Notes under the pieces: model-generated
The model's database searches: none
Seen by the model: only the letters and a program-made list of their open reading frames with translations
What the model was told of the DNA's origin: nothing
DNA from: Prevotella sp.
Lineage (GTDB): Bacteria; Bacteroidota; Bacteroidia; Bacteroidales; Bacteroidaceae
Direction: 5' to 3'
Length of the DNA: 64,000 bases
Assembly (NCBI GenBank): GCA_017410365.1
Contig: JAFQQY010000015.1
Location: 62,001 to 126,000 of the forward strand
Program-made: the position numbers and the translations under genes
In this document: positions 25,371-34,245 of the stretch, piece after piece
Position numbering within the stretch: the first letter of the stretch is position 1
Layout: each line of letters opens with the position of its first letter

Positions 25371-27295
25371 AAAAATTTTTCTTCATAATTATATGTCTGC
25401 TGACTGTCTCCCTTGTCAAAGCGGAAGACGGCAGCAGACTTTGGTTACGTTACGACAAGCTTAACACTGCCAAGGTAACGGGTCCTGACTGCAAGGCGAC
25501 AGAAATGCTGCGCCAGTATTATAACGGCAAGCAGGCTACGCTCGCTATCGATGCCACCATGCCCAACAACGGCGGCTATCGCATCAGCGGCGACAAGGAC
25601 AACATAACCTTATCGGCAGCCAGCGAACAGGGATTGCTCTACGGGGCGTTCTCACTGCTCAGGGGCGACATGGCTTCGTCTGAACCGTTCTTCTCTCTGC
25701 GTCTGCTCAACCACTGGGACAATATCGACGGTTCCATAGAGCGCGGATATGCGGGCGAAAGCATTTTCTGGAACGAGCAACTGGAAATAAACGAAAAACT
25801 CATTGAGGCATACGCCATGGCGAATGCTTCGATTGGCATCAACGGCACCGTGCTCAACAACGTGAACGCTTCGCCGAAGATGCTCACGCCAGAATATATG
25901 AACAAAGTGAAGGAGATAGCCGACATCCTCCGCCCATGGGGCATCAGGGTATATATATCTGTAAACTTCGGCTCACCAAAGGCATTGGGCGACCTCGACA
26001 CTGCCGACCCGCTCAACCGCAAGGTGAAGCGCTGGTGGAAGCAGAAGGCAAAGGAGATTTACGCTTTGATACCCGACTTCGGCGGTTTTCTCGTGAAGGC
26101 TAATTCTGAGGGACAGCCGGGACCTTTCGACTACAACCGCAGTCATGCCTATGGTGCCAACATGCTGGCTGATGCTCTAAAGCCTTTCGGCGGCATCGTG
26201 ATGTGGCGCAGCTTCGTTTATGGTGCCAAGCATAAGGGCGATGACCGTGTAAAACAGGCGGTATCGGAGTTCAAACCTTACGACGGCGAGTTCCGCGACA
26301 ACGTGATATTGCAGTCGAAGAACGGTCCGCTCGACTTCCAGCCTCGCGAGCCATACGCTCCTATCTTCGACCAGATGACTGCAACCAACCAGATGGCAGA
26401 GTTGCAGATTACTCAGGAGTATCTCGGACACAGCAAGCAACTGGTGTTCCTTGCTCCAATGTGGGAGGAGTTCTTCTCTTTCGTTTCGCCAAAGAAACTC
26501 AAGGGCATTGCGGGTGTGGCAAATATTGGTCTCGACGCCAACTGGTGCGGCCACCATTTCGCACAGGCCAACTGGTATGCTTTCGGTCGCTTAGCATGGA
26601 ACCCAGCTCTCAGTTCAAAGACAATAGCAGAGGAGTGGGTTGACCAGACTTTCATCAAGAACAGCAAGATTCCAGCAAAGAAGATACGCCGCCCTATGAA
26701 GCGAAAGATGAATGCCAGTCAGCAACTCATTGAGCGCCCCACCCCACTTGCAAAGGTTCAGCCGATGCTCATCGACATGATGCTTCGCAGTCGTGAGGCA
26801 TGCGTCAACTACATGATGCCGCTCGGCCTGCACCATATCTTTAAGTTCGACCATCACTACGGTCCTGAGCCAATGGGATTCAAGGAGAGCTACCCTATCG
26901 AGTGGTGCCCGGTTTATTATCATCAAGCCGACAAGCAGGGAATCGGTTTCAACCGCTCTACCACCGGCACCTCGGCCACTCAGCAGTACCCGGAGCCATA
27001 CCGCTCATTATATAACGACCCGACCACCTGCCCTGAGGAATATCTCCTTTGGTTCCACCATGTTGCTTGGAACCAAAAGATGAAGAGTGGACGCACACTC
27101 ATCAACGAACTTGACTATCGCTACCAGCAGGGAGTGAACGAGGTTATTGACTTCATCGCCATTTGGCAACAGGCAAAGCCATACATCGACCAGCAGCGTT
27201 GGCAGGAGGTTAACGACCGTCTCACCACTCAGTTGGTGGATGCTCGTGAGTGGCAACGTGTCTGCATGAACTACTACAAAAGTTTTTCAGAATAA
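25367..27295 (+). CDS. secreted GH67 alpha-glucuronidase
   Basis: Removes terminal (4-O-methyl)glucuronic acid from short glucurono-xylooligosaccharides. I start at the ATG at 25367, which overlaps the sigma factor stop and gives a clean signal peptide (MKKFFFIIICLLTVSLVKA); the frame is open further upstream but that part is a shadow of the sigma gene. GH67 motifs: GFLVKANSEGQPGP with the candidate acid Glu248, MWRSFVYG, NGPLDFQPREP with Asp323, and QITQEYLGH with the second base Glu. Length 642 after this start. It is exported, so it should act in the periplasm or outside. Last gene of the symporter operon. Confidence 0.95.
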   Translation: MKKFFFIIICLLTVSLVKAEDGSRLWLRYDKLNTAKVTGPDCKATEMLRQYYNGKQATLAIDATMPNNGGYRISGDKDNITLSAASEQGLLYGAFSLLRGDMASSEPFFSLRLLNHWDNIDGSIERGYAGESIFWNEQLEINEKLIEAYAMANASIGINGTVLNNVNASPKMLTPEYMNKVKEIADILRPWGIRVYISVNFGSPKALGDLDTADPLNRKVKRWWKQKAKEIYALIPDFGGFLVKANSEGQPGPFDYNRSHAYGANMLADALKPFGGIVMWRSFVYGAKHKGDDRVKQAVSEFKPYDGEFRDNVILQSKNGPLDFQPREPYAPIFDQMTATNQMAELQITQEYLGHSKQLVFLAPMWEEFFSFVSPKKLKGIAGVANIGLDANWCGHHFAQANWYAFGRLAWNPALSSKTIAEEWVDQTFIKNSKIPAKKIRRPMKRKMNASQQLIERPTPLAKVQPMLIDMMLRSREACVNYMMPLGLHHIFKFDHHYGPEPMGFKESYPIEWCPVYYHQADKQGIGFNRSTTGTSATQQYPEPYRSLYNDPTTCPEEYLLWFHHVAWNQKMKSGRTLINELDYRYQQGVNEVIDFIAIWQQAKPYIDQQRWQEVNDRLTTQLVDAREWQRVCMNYYKSFSE

Positions 27296-27449
27296 TCTGC
27301 ACGTCTGCACAGCCTATATTCACAGGAACACGCAGCAGCATTATCCCTACGATGATTACCACCTTTGGCATGAAAGACGGTATGTATAGCGACCAGATAA
27401 TCGCAAAGATTGATATGGATGCTCTTTTCTGATTTGCCTTCATCAGCCC

Positions 27450-30400
27450 CTACTCCACAACGACCTTCTTGCCGTTAACGATATAGATGCCGCTACGCAG
27501 ACCTTTTGTTGCCGTTGCTACAGGGGCGTTAGTGCGGAGCTTGATGCCACTTAATGAATAAACGTCGGCATTGCCAACAACCGATTCTATATCTGCAATG
27601 CCGTCAGAGACATTGTCCTGCTTAGCCAGAAGACGGATGTTGTCGATATAAAGCAATGTGTTTTCTGCAGCACCAACACTCTGCGAGGTGCTGAAACCAA
27701 GACTGATTTCCACTTCTGACGGTTCTGCAAGCACGAAATCATAGCACATTACCTCCCATGTGGCTCTCTCGGCAGGGTATCTATAATCGGTGGTATTGCC
27801 TATCTTTATGCCTGTGAGCGAGTTGTTCACGTTCTTCGACGTGGTGACTGTAGTAACGGTATTGTCGGTTTGGTTGGTACATTCGTACTTCATGTTCATA
27901 AGCAGCCTGTACTCTCCCTTGTCTAATGCCACCTTCTGACTGATTCTGTTGTTGCCCTTGGTCCATGAGTTGAGCACGGTGAGGCATCGTGCGCCGCAAC
28001 TGTCATCCGCAAGAGGACGTGCGCACTGTGCGGCATAGTTACCAACGTTTGACGGACTGACACAATACATTGTCGTGCTATATGGCATCGAATACATTCG
28101 TGCATAGTTGGAACCGCCATTGAGAGCATTGCCCGCCGTCCACCCCTCCACAGGAAGGATGTTAGGGAACGACGCATTTGCCGCAGCAATGCTATTGGTA
28201 TAGCAAGGGTTATACACCACACTGCCCAATGTGACGTTGCCGTTGGCATTGCCGTAGGTCTTGTCCTGTTCAAAACTCGGATTGGCAATCTTGCCTTCTG
28301 TAATATCTGCATACCCGTCGTAAAGACTGTTCTGCGCCACAACAGGGAAATCGGCATCATCAGTGACAACCGCACCGTTTGATACATACACCATAACACA
28401 TTCACCTGCAGCAATATCCACATTGCCAGCAACCGCCTCGCCGTCAACGACGAAAGAGATTTTTGGACTTACCGCCTCATTCTGCTCATTAAGAACGAAC
28501 AGGGTGTCGGGCGAACCTGATGCCTGTACTGCCTTTACGTCTGCATCAGAGATAAACGCTTTCAGCACATCAGCAACGGAGTGGTTGACCTCTGCAACAA
28601 AGGCAGCAGCCGACTTATTGCCACTAATCGTTGTGGGTTGACTGAACACTGGCGCTCCGAGCTTGCAACTGATATTGCTTAGGCGGCATTTCTCGTCGCT
28701 AACGAAGTTGGCAAGCAACAGGTAGTTTGTGCCATCAGGGTCGGCAGCAATAACGCCGTTCCATCCAGTCGGGACAGAATCTGTGAGTACGTTCAACTGC
28801 GCCTCCATCTCGGCAGTCTTCTCTGCTGATATGTTGCTATAATATACAATGTTCCTCCTGTCGACGGTCTCGCCCGCCTTGAACGCCCTGCTCGCAGTAG
28901 AGTAAGAGGTATAGAGTTTTGAGGTCATTATGGAGTTGTTGTTTGCACGCTCGCCAAATGCCATCTGCTTATCGCTCTTGGAAACGATGCCCACCTCATT
29001 GTCAATGTTTATCCAGTTGCCGCCAAATGTTGTCAACTTAGTTCCGTCCAGTTGCTTATGACCAGTCTTATCACCATTATGATAATAGAGCGTGCGACTG
29101 GTCTTCGTCAGTTCGTCGGTGCTGATAGCCAATAGTCCTCCCTGCTCTTTCGTTATGGTACCGGCAGTGTTGCCCCTCACATAATCAATATATATAACGG
29201 CATTGCCCGGTGTGGAGCAGAGGGCGAAGCGGTTGTTGAGCGAAGCATCGTTGATGTTCAGTTCTCCGTTCATTGTCCATGAGTTGCCGTCCAGTTCGTA
29301 TATGCCACTAACCACTGGCGTGGCATTAGTTGCTTTTCCGCTCACGCTGTACCAACCGAGGAAGTTGCCAGTATTATTGGCTCTGAAAGGCACCACTATC
29401 TTGTTCTTGTCGGGATTATTGGCAGCGAAATATCCAGTATAACTGCTCAGTCCGCTGCTCCAAGAGAAGCAGGTGAAGCGCTCGTCGCTCGAAGCACGCA
29501 CCACGTTCTGACTTTTCAATATCCTAGCATCGGCATACCGATTGTTGAAGTCATCCCATTTTGTCGGTGTGATATCGGTTGTTGTCAGCACATCGTGCAT
29601 CAGCCATGTCATCATAACACGATGAGCCTCAACACCCATGCGCCGTGCACCCACATCGGCACGCAACAGCCATGAGCCGTCGGTGGTGGTTGTCTGTCTT
29701 GCCTTGATGTTCTTATATGCCAGATTCTCCAGCATCAGTGCGTTAGGGTCGCGCAGAAAGCATGCCATGGTGGTGTAGGATGTTATTTGGTCGTAGAGGA
29801 ACAGGCTCCAGTCGTTGCCGTTAGGCATTGCCAGTTCGCCATCGGCAAGTGCCAGCCAGTTGAGCACCTCGTCCATCACCTTCTGGTTGTTGTGCATCAG
29901 TGCGTTGGTCTTCCATGTCTCCTTGCCGTGCAACTGTGTCTGGAACAGTTTCAGTGCCAGTGCCGACTCACCGAGTTCCTGCATCACCACATTCTGATAA
30001 CTGGTGTGGAACAGGTTGTGGTTCTGCAAGGTATAGTCGTCATAGAGGTTCTGTCCTTTGTACAGGTCGGCCACAGTCTTACTATCATAATCGGGGTCGA
30101 TGACGGCATTGTCATTCTTGTCGTCCACATGCGAATAGCAGTTTATGGCAAACTCTCGCAGGCGGTCAAACCACTTCGGTGCCAGTTCGTGGTCGGGAAA
30201 CATGCCGAGCGTAGCGGCAAGGATATTTGTCTCCCATCCGTTTTCTTCTGCCTTGGTATCACCAGCATAGCCTGTAGGGATGGAACGCTGCAGTTCGTAG
30301 TTGCACTCTGCCACAAGCATCGCCTTGATATATCCCTTCTGCTCCTCGGTAAGCGTTTCCCACTGGAAGAATGCTGAGTAGGCAACTGACATTGCCCACA

Positions 30401-31499
30401 GACTTGACTCCCACACATGGTCGCTGTTGCTCACCGAACCCCAATAGCCGTTGTTGGAGCATACCTTCAGTTTGTTGGCCTTGTGTGTTGAATAGGCGAA
30501 AACAAGCGACTTGCGAGCTATATCGGCGAGGTCGTCCCAGGTTACGCCTGCAGGCAACGTCACCTTTCCCTTGCCATATTTCACGAGGAAGGCGCAAATC
30601 ATAGAGAGGTCGGCATTAGGGCGAACACCCTGTTCGTTGGCATTCATCGTACTCTCACCCTTGAAGCATCCGCACTGCTCGCCTATAGAGTTAGGAGCAG
30701 CACACATCTGAAAATCGTTCTTCATCCATATCGAGAAATTGGCAAGCATCTGCAACAGGTCGTCTTTCATCTGTGCCTCACCGACAAAGTCGTGAGTAAT
30801 GATGCCTTCCGTAGGACTCGTAACTTCCGTTTCGGTCGGATCTTCGGGTTCAACGTATTCGTCAGACAACTTATAAAGGCGAACATTATCGAACATGATG
30901 CAGCTGCCGCCAGATTTCCAATCGATGTTGAAACCTATATCGACGCTGCCTGCCGTTGTCGTTTCAAACTGCAAGGCTGTAGTGGTCCACTTTGCCGTAG
31001 TAAAGAAATATGTGCTTCCCTGAACGAAACTTTCCGTCACGCTCTCGCTGCCCGCAATCATAGCAAATGCCGAGGTGGCACTGTTAGCATAGCCGGTGCG
31101 CTGGTCAACAGTCAACAGGTATTTTCCTGCAGGCAGGTTCTCAATCGTCTGCTTCACAGTCGTTGCACCTGTTGCCCACCCCATACGAAGATAGTAAGCC
31201 TTATCGCCATCACTGATGGTTGTTGCCTGGCCGAAATTATTGTCAGTATAGCAGTCTTTCGTGATAAGCAACGTTGTCACGCTTGTTCCGCCGACTGTCC
31301 ACCCCGAGGGTTTGGCAAGCGTATAACCACGCAATCCGTCGCTGCTGTTCTGCACTGGCGAGAGCGTTGCTATATTGTCTGCCTCAAACGATGCGTTGGT
31401 GATATACTGTGATGTAACATCTTCCTGTTGGTTGCTTGTCTGTGCGCCAACAGACAGCACGGCGAATAGTGCTGCAAGACAAATATAAAGTTTCTTCAT
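27450..31499 (-). CDS. large secreted multidomain protein of unknown family, polysaccharide-active by context
   Basis: 1349 residues with a signal peptide (residues 1-19). A beta-sandwich of carbohydrate-binding type follows (about 33-215, NASFEADN at the start and CIMFDNVRLYKL at the end). Residues about 230-700 look like an alpha-helical toroid (EENGWETNILAATLGMFP, QNHNLFHTSYQN near residue 493), the fold of several polysaccharide lyases and GH families; then beta-rich sequence, a second NPSFEQD beta-sandwich from about residue 1070, and a C-terminal tail (about 1295-1349, VYSLSGIKL..GIYIVNGKKVVV) resembling a type IX sorting domain. It has its own -7 box but not the shared operator. Function is not assigned; a lyase or hydrolase acting on acidic side chains is possible. 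Confidence 0.75.
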   Translation of the reverse strand: MKKLYICLAALFAVLSVGAQTSNQQEDVTSQYITNASFEADNIATLSPVQNSSDGLRGYTLAKPSGWTVGGTSVTTLLITKDCYTDNNFGQATTISDGDKAYYLRMGWATGATTVKQTIENLPAGKYLLTVDQRTGYANSATSAFAMIAGSESVTESFVQGSTYFFTTAKWTTTALQFETTTAGSVDIGFNIDWKSGGSCIMFDNVRLYKLSDEYVEPEDPTETEVTSPTEGIITHDFVGEAQMKDDLLQMLANFSIWMKNDFQMCAAPNSIGEQCGCFKGESTMNANEQGVRPNADLSMICAFLVKYGKGKVTLPAGVTWDDLADIARKSLVFAYSTHKANKLKVCSNNGYWGSVSNSDHVWESSLWAMSVAYSAFFQWETLTEEQKGYIKAMLVAECNYELQRSIPTGYAGDTKAEENGWETNILAATLGMFPDHELAPKWFDRLREFAINCYSHVDDKNDNAVIDPDYDSKTVADLYKGQNLYDDYTLQNHNLFHTSYQNVVMQELGESALALKLFQTQLHGKETWKTNALMHNNQKVMDEVLNWLALADGELAMPNGNDWSLFLYDQITSYTTMACFLRDPNALMLENLAYKNIKARQTTTTDGSWLLRADVGARRMGVEAHRVMMTWLMHDVLTTTDITPTKWDDFNNRYADARILKSQNVVRASSDERFTCFSWSSGLSSYTGYFAANNPDKNKIVVPFRANNTGNFLGWYSVSGKATNATPVVSGIYELDGNSWTMNGELNINDASLNNRFALCSTPGNAVIYIDYVRGNTAGTITKEQGGLLAISTDELTKTSRTLYYHNGDKTGHKQLDGTKLTTFGGNWINIDNEVGIVSKSDKQMAFGERANNNSIMTSKLYTSYSTASRAFKAGETVDRRNIVYYSNISAEKTAEMEAQLNVLTDSVPTGWNGVIAADPDGTNYLLLANFVSDEKCRLSNISCKLGAPVFSQPTTISGNKSAAAFVAEVNHSVADVLKAFISDADVKAVQASGSPDTLFVLNEQNEAVSPKISFVVDGEAVAGNVDIAAGECVMVYVSNGAVVTDDADFPVVAQNSLYDGYADITEGKIANPSFEQDKTYGNANGNVTLGSVVYNPCYTNSIAAANASFPNILPVEGWTAGNALNGGSNYARMYSMPYSTTMYCVSPSNVGNYAAQCARPLADDSCGARCLTVLNSWTKGNNRISQKVALDKGEYRLLMNMKYECTNQTDNTVTTVTTSKNVNNSLTGIKIGNTTDYRYPAERATWEVMCYDFVLAEPSEVEISLGFSTSQSVGAAENTLLYIDNIRLLAKQDNVSDGIADIESVVGNADVYSLSGIKLRTNAPVATATKGLRSGIYIVNGKKVVVE

Positions 31500-31526
31500 G
31501 TGGTTTTAGTTAATACTTTTATTGCG

Positions 31527-31534
31527 CAAAGATA
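31527..31534 (-). promoter_or_regulatory. -7 box of the 1349-residue protein gene
   Basis: Minus-strand TATCTTTG followed by CGC, 27 bp upstream of the start. At the position where other xylan-region promoters have TG[C/A]AAC[A/G] there is CTTCTTC, so this gene appears outside that control. Confidence 0.5.
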
Positions 31535-31618
31535 CATATTTTTACCAATACCACAATAGATAAAGAAGAAGTTTTTGTTTTTGAACCCAGAAACAACAAG
31601 GCAGACAGGCTGACAAAC

Positions 31619-31653
31619 AAAAGTGCGGAACAGGGAAACCTTTCCGCACTTTT
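31619..31653 (-). terminator. terminator of the GH97-GH115 unit
   Basis: Perfect 12-bp stem AAAAGTGCGGAA / TTCCGCACTTTT with an 11-nt loop, directly after the GH115 stop. Confidence 0.88.
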
Positions 31654-31658
31654 AAATT

Positions 31659-34130
31659 CTATTGTTTCTTTACATCGGTCTCCTTGCCGAAGAGATACTG
31701 CGACTGATAACCGCCATAATCGACAACAATCTTTTCAAAGACGATGCCTGGATGGCGCGGATGGAGAGTAAGGGTGTGCATCTCGTCGCCGCTGGCAGTC
31801 AGTTCTACGGTGTTCTCAACAACACGGCGTGCTATCGTTGGGTAGAAGACAGAGTACATGTGTGGCTGACGGTCAACAAGTTTGGAGTTGAAATTAACTG
31901 TCTTTGCCTCGCCGCCGTCGATGCTCACCTCATACTCATGACCGCCACGGTTCTCGAAGTCGAGAGTAGATTTCACAACCACATGCACCTTAACCTTGCG
32001 CTGTGCATCCTTTGGCAGAGCAAAACGGTAAGAGAGCGACGCACTGCCTGTAGGCAGGGTGTAAGGAGTGAGGGCAACACCGCTGAGCGTACGTCCGAAA
32101 CTCGGGTAGATGCTCCATGAGGTGCCGTCGGCGGCTTCTGCCTTATAATAGTGTTCAGCCTCCATCGCCACATATCCGTTGCCTGCACCAAACACATAAC
32201 CGCCATTGCCTGCTGCAACCTTCTTTGTTGCAGGCTGTATGTCGCGGGGGAAATTGTCGTTCCACGATGTATAGCCGATATGCTTCTGAATCATCATGCC
32301 GTTCCACTTGCCACCGGCAATATCCTTGTTATAACTGAGACAGAGTTCAGCATCGCGCTTAAAGCACTCAGCCACCTTGTCTGCCCACTCGTTTGCCTCT
32401 GGCAGGTTGCGCTCTGCCAAATAGAGATTCATGGCCTGAGCATAATACATGTCATAGAGGTTGGCCATTGCCTGAACAGGGAAGAGAATGAGCTGACGGT
32501 AGAAGTCATGCATCTCTGCAGGCAGCTTGGCATAGAGACGCAGTGCACGAGCCTCAAGACGCTGGTACTCATCAGCCACCTGCTTCCACTCGCCTGTTGC
32601 CACATTATAGGTCTTTGCATCGAGCATCTCCGGTGTCACACGTCCCATGAAACGGCAGTTGGTATTGTAGATATCTGCCGCCTCGGCAGCAAACTCCTCA
32701 CTAAGTTGTTCTGAGAAGAAGTCGTGGGTATGCTTCACCACCGTCTGCTGAGTGTATTCCTTTGGCTGCCATGCCATATCGAGGAACAGCGTGATAGGAT
32801 ATTCCATCGGTTTGAGGTCGCCCACATTGAGTATCCACATGCGCTGGATACCGAAGTCGTAGGCAAGTGACAACTGCTCGAACATCTGCTGCGACTGTGT
32901 GATATTGAGCCACTTTGTGTTGCGCGGAGCACCTACATAGTCAACATGATAGTATAGACCCCATCCGCCAGGATGCTTCTTCTCCTTCTCAGTCACCGGC
33001 ACACGGCGCACATTGCCCCAGTTGTCGTCGCACAAGAGCATGATAACGTCATCGGGTACACGCATGCCCTTGTCGTAATAGTCGAGCACCTCTTTATATA
33101 ATGCCCACACCTGAGTGGTCTTCTTTGCCGGTTTGCCCGTAACACTGGCTATAATCTTGCGCTGGTTCTTAACGATACGCTCCAGCAGTTTGGTATCAGC
33201 CTCCTCGCTCATTGCCTCGTCGCCATCGCCGCGCATACCTATCGTCACCATATCCTCTGTACCTTTCATGCGCTCGATACCCTCACGGAAGAAGCGGTCG
33301 AGGTTCTTCTGATTGGTTTGGTAGTTCCATGCGCCCCACTCTTTTCTCTTGCGAGCATACTCCTGATGGTTGCGCGCCATGGGTTCGTGGTGCGATGTTC
33401 CCATGATTACTCCCATCTTGTCTGCCAGTTTGCCGTTCTCCGGATCGTCGGCATAGAACGCCCAGCTCCACATTGCCGGCCACAGCATATTGCCGCGCAG
33501 ACGGAGAATCAGTTCAAACACCTTCTCGTAGAACTTATGCCCGCCGTAGTTGGTGCCGAAGGTGTTTTTTACCCATGTTGTGAGACAAGGAGCCTCGTCG
33601 TTGAGGAAGAGTCCTCGGAACTCTACCGCTGGTTCGCCGTCGGTAAACGTACCGTTGGCAACGTATGCCTCCTTATGCTTTTCTATCGGAGCGTCTGCCC
33701 ACCAGTACCATGGCGAAACGCCCAACTGACGACTGAGTTCGTAGATACCGTAGATGGTGCCTCGCTTGTCACTGCCTGCTACAATAACCTTATTCCCGAC
33801 AGTGGTAATGATAAACTGCTCACGTTTGCCTTGCAGTTGCTTAAACATGAGTTTGTCAATCTCCTTATTCTTGCCAATAGTACCCACGATAATCGTGGCA
33901 TCAGCAGCATTCTCCGTGAGCTGCGGTTTGTTGCCAAGCACCATAAGCATATCGTTCTGCAGATTGCGTGCAGCAATCTTCACGCCCTCCCACTCCTGTT
34001 CACTATAATAGATGGTAGCATTGGTTATAGACACAGCGCCATCGCGCTTTTCAAAACATACGAACTGCTCTGCCGCCTGCATCGCAATGGCACAGACAAG
34101 AGCAATCAACATTATTACTTTCCTTTTCAT
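31659..34130 (-). CDS. secreted GH115 xylan alpha-1,2-glucuronidase
   Basis: Removes (4-O-methyl)glucuronic acid from internal and terminal xylose units of xylan, unlike GH67. Signal peptide residues 1-19. GH115 features: a beta/alpha N-terminal domain with GTIYGIYELSRQLGVSPWYWWADAP, then the barrel with EFRGLFLNDEAP, LRLRGNMLWPAMW, GTSHHEPMARN, IGMRGDGDEAMSEEAD, MLLCDDNWGNVRR and WILNVGDLKPMEYP, a helical domain, and a C-terminal beta-sandwich. The 823-residue length is normal. It follows the GH97 gene by 115 bp with no -7 box in the gap, so it is probably on the same transcript. A second, lipid-anchored GH115 is encoded at 45958. Confidence 0.95.
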   Translation of the reverse strand: MKRKVIMLIALVCAIAMQAAEQFVCFEKRDGAVSITNATIYYSEQEWEGVKIAARNLQNDMLMVLGNKPQLTENAADATIIVGTIGKNKEIDKLMFKQLQGKREQFIITTVGNKVIVAGSDKRGTIYGIYELSRQLGVSPWYWWADAPIEKHKEAYVANGTFTDGEPAVEFRGLFLNDEAPCLTTWVKNTFGTNYGGHKFYEKVFELILRLRGNMLWPAMWSWAFYADDPENGKLADKMGVIMGTSHHEPMARNHQEYARKRKEWGAWNYQTNQKNLDRFFREGIERMKGTEDMVTIGMRGDGDEAMSEEADTKLLERIVKNQRKIIASVTGKPAKKTTQVWALYKEVLDYYDKGMRVPDDVIMLLCDDNWGNVRRVPVTEKEKKHPGGWGLYYHVDYVGAPRNTKWLNITQSQQMFEQLSLAYDFGIQRMWILNVGDLKPMEYPITLFLDMAWQPKEYTQQTVVKHTHDFFSEQLSEEFAAEAADIYNTNCRFMGRVTPEMLDAKTYNVATGEWKQVADEYQRLEARALRLYAKLPAEMHDFYRQLILFPVQAMANLYDMYYAQAMNLYLAERNLPEANEWADKVAECFKRDAELCLSYNKDIAGGKWNGMMIQKHIGYTSWNDNFPRDIQPATKKVAAGNGGYVFGAGNGYVAMEAEHYYKAEAADGTSWSIYPSFGRTLSGVALTPYTLPTGSASLSYRFALPKDAQRKVKVHVVVKSTLDFENRGGHEYEVSIDGGEAKTVNFNSKLVDRQPHMYSVFYPTIARRVVENTVELTASGDEMHTLTLHPRHPGIVFEKIVVDYGGYQSQYLFGKETDVKKQ

Positions 34131-34158
34131 TGTTTAGATTTGAGTTTTTAAGTTTTTT

Positions 34159-34217
34159 GAGGTTATGAGGTTGTGAGGTATCATTCTTCATTATTCATTT
34201 TTCACTTTTCACTCTCC
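34159..34217. repeat. tandem array with 8-bp then 7-bp period
   Basis: Between GH97 and GH115: GAGGTTAT, GAGGTTGT, GAGGTATC (period 8), then ATTCTTC, ATTATTC, ATTTTTC, ACTTTTC, ACTCTCC (period 7). Almost the same two-part array is found at 36197-36240. Confidence 0.7.
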
Positions 34218-34245
34218 CTCCTTAGGAGGGGCATGGGAAGGTATC

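Noticed and set aside
27222-27443. Minus-strand frame of 73 codons with membrane-like stretches between GH67 and the 1349-residue gene
   Set aside because: It overlaps the GH67 3' end and has no start context or family match. It could be a decayed membrane protein, but support is too weak.
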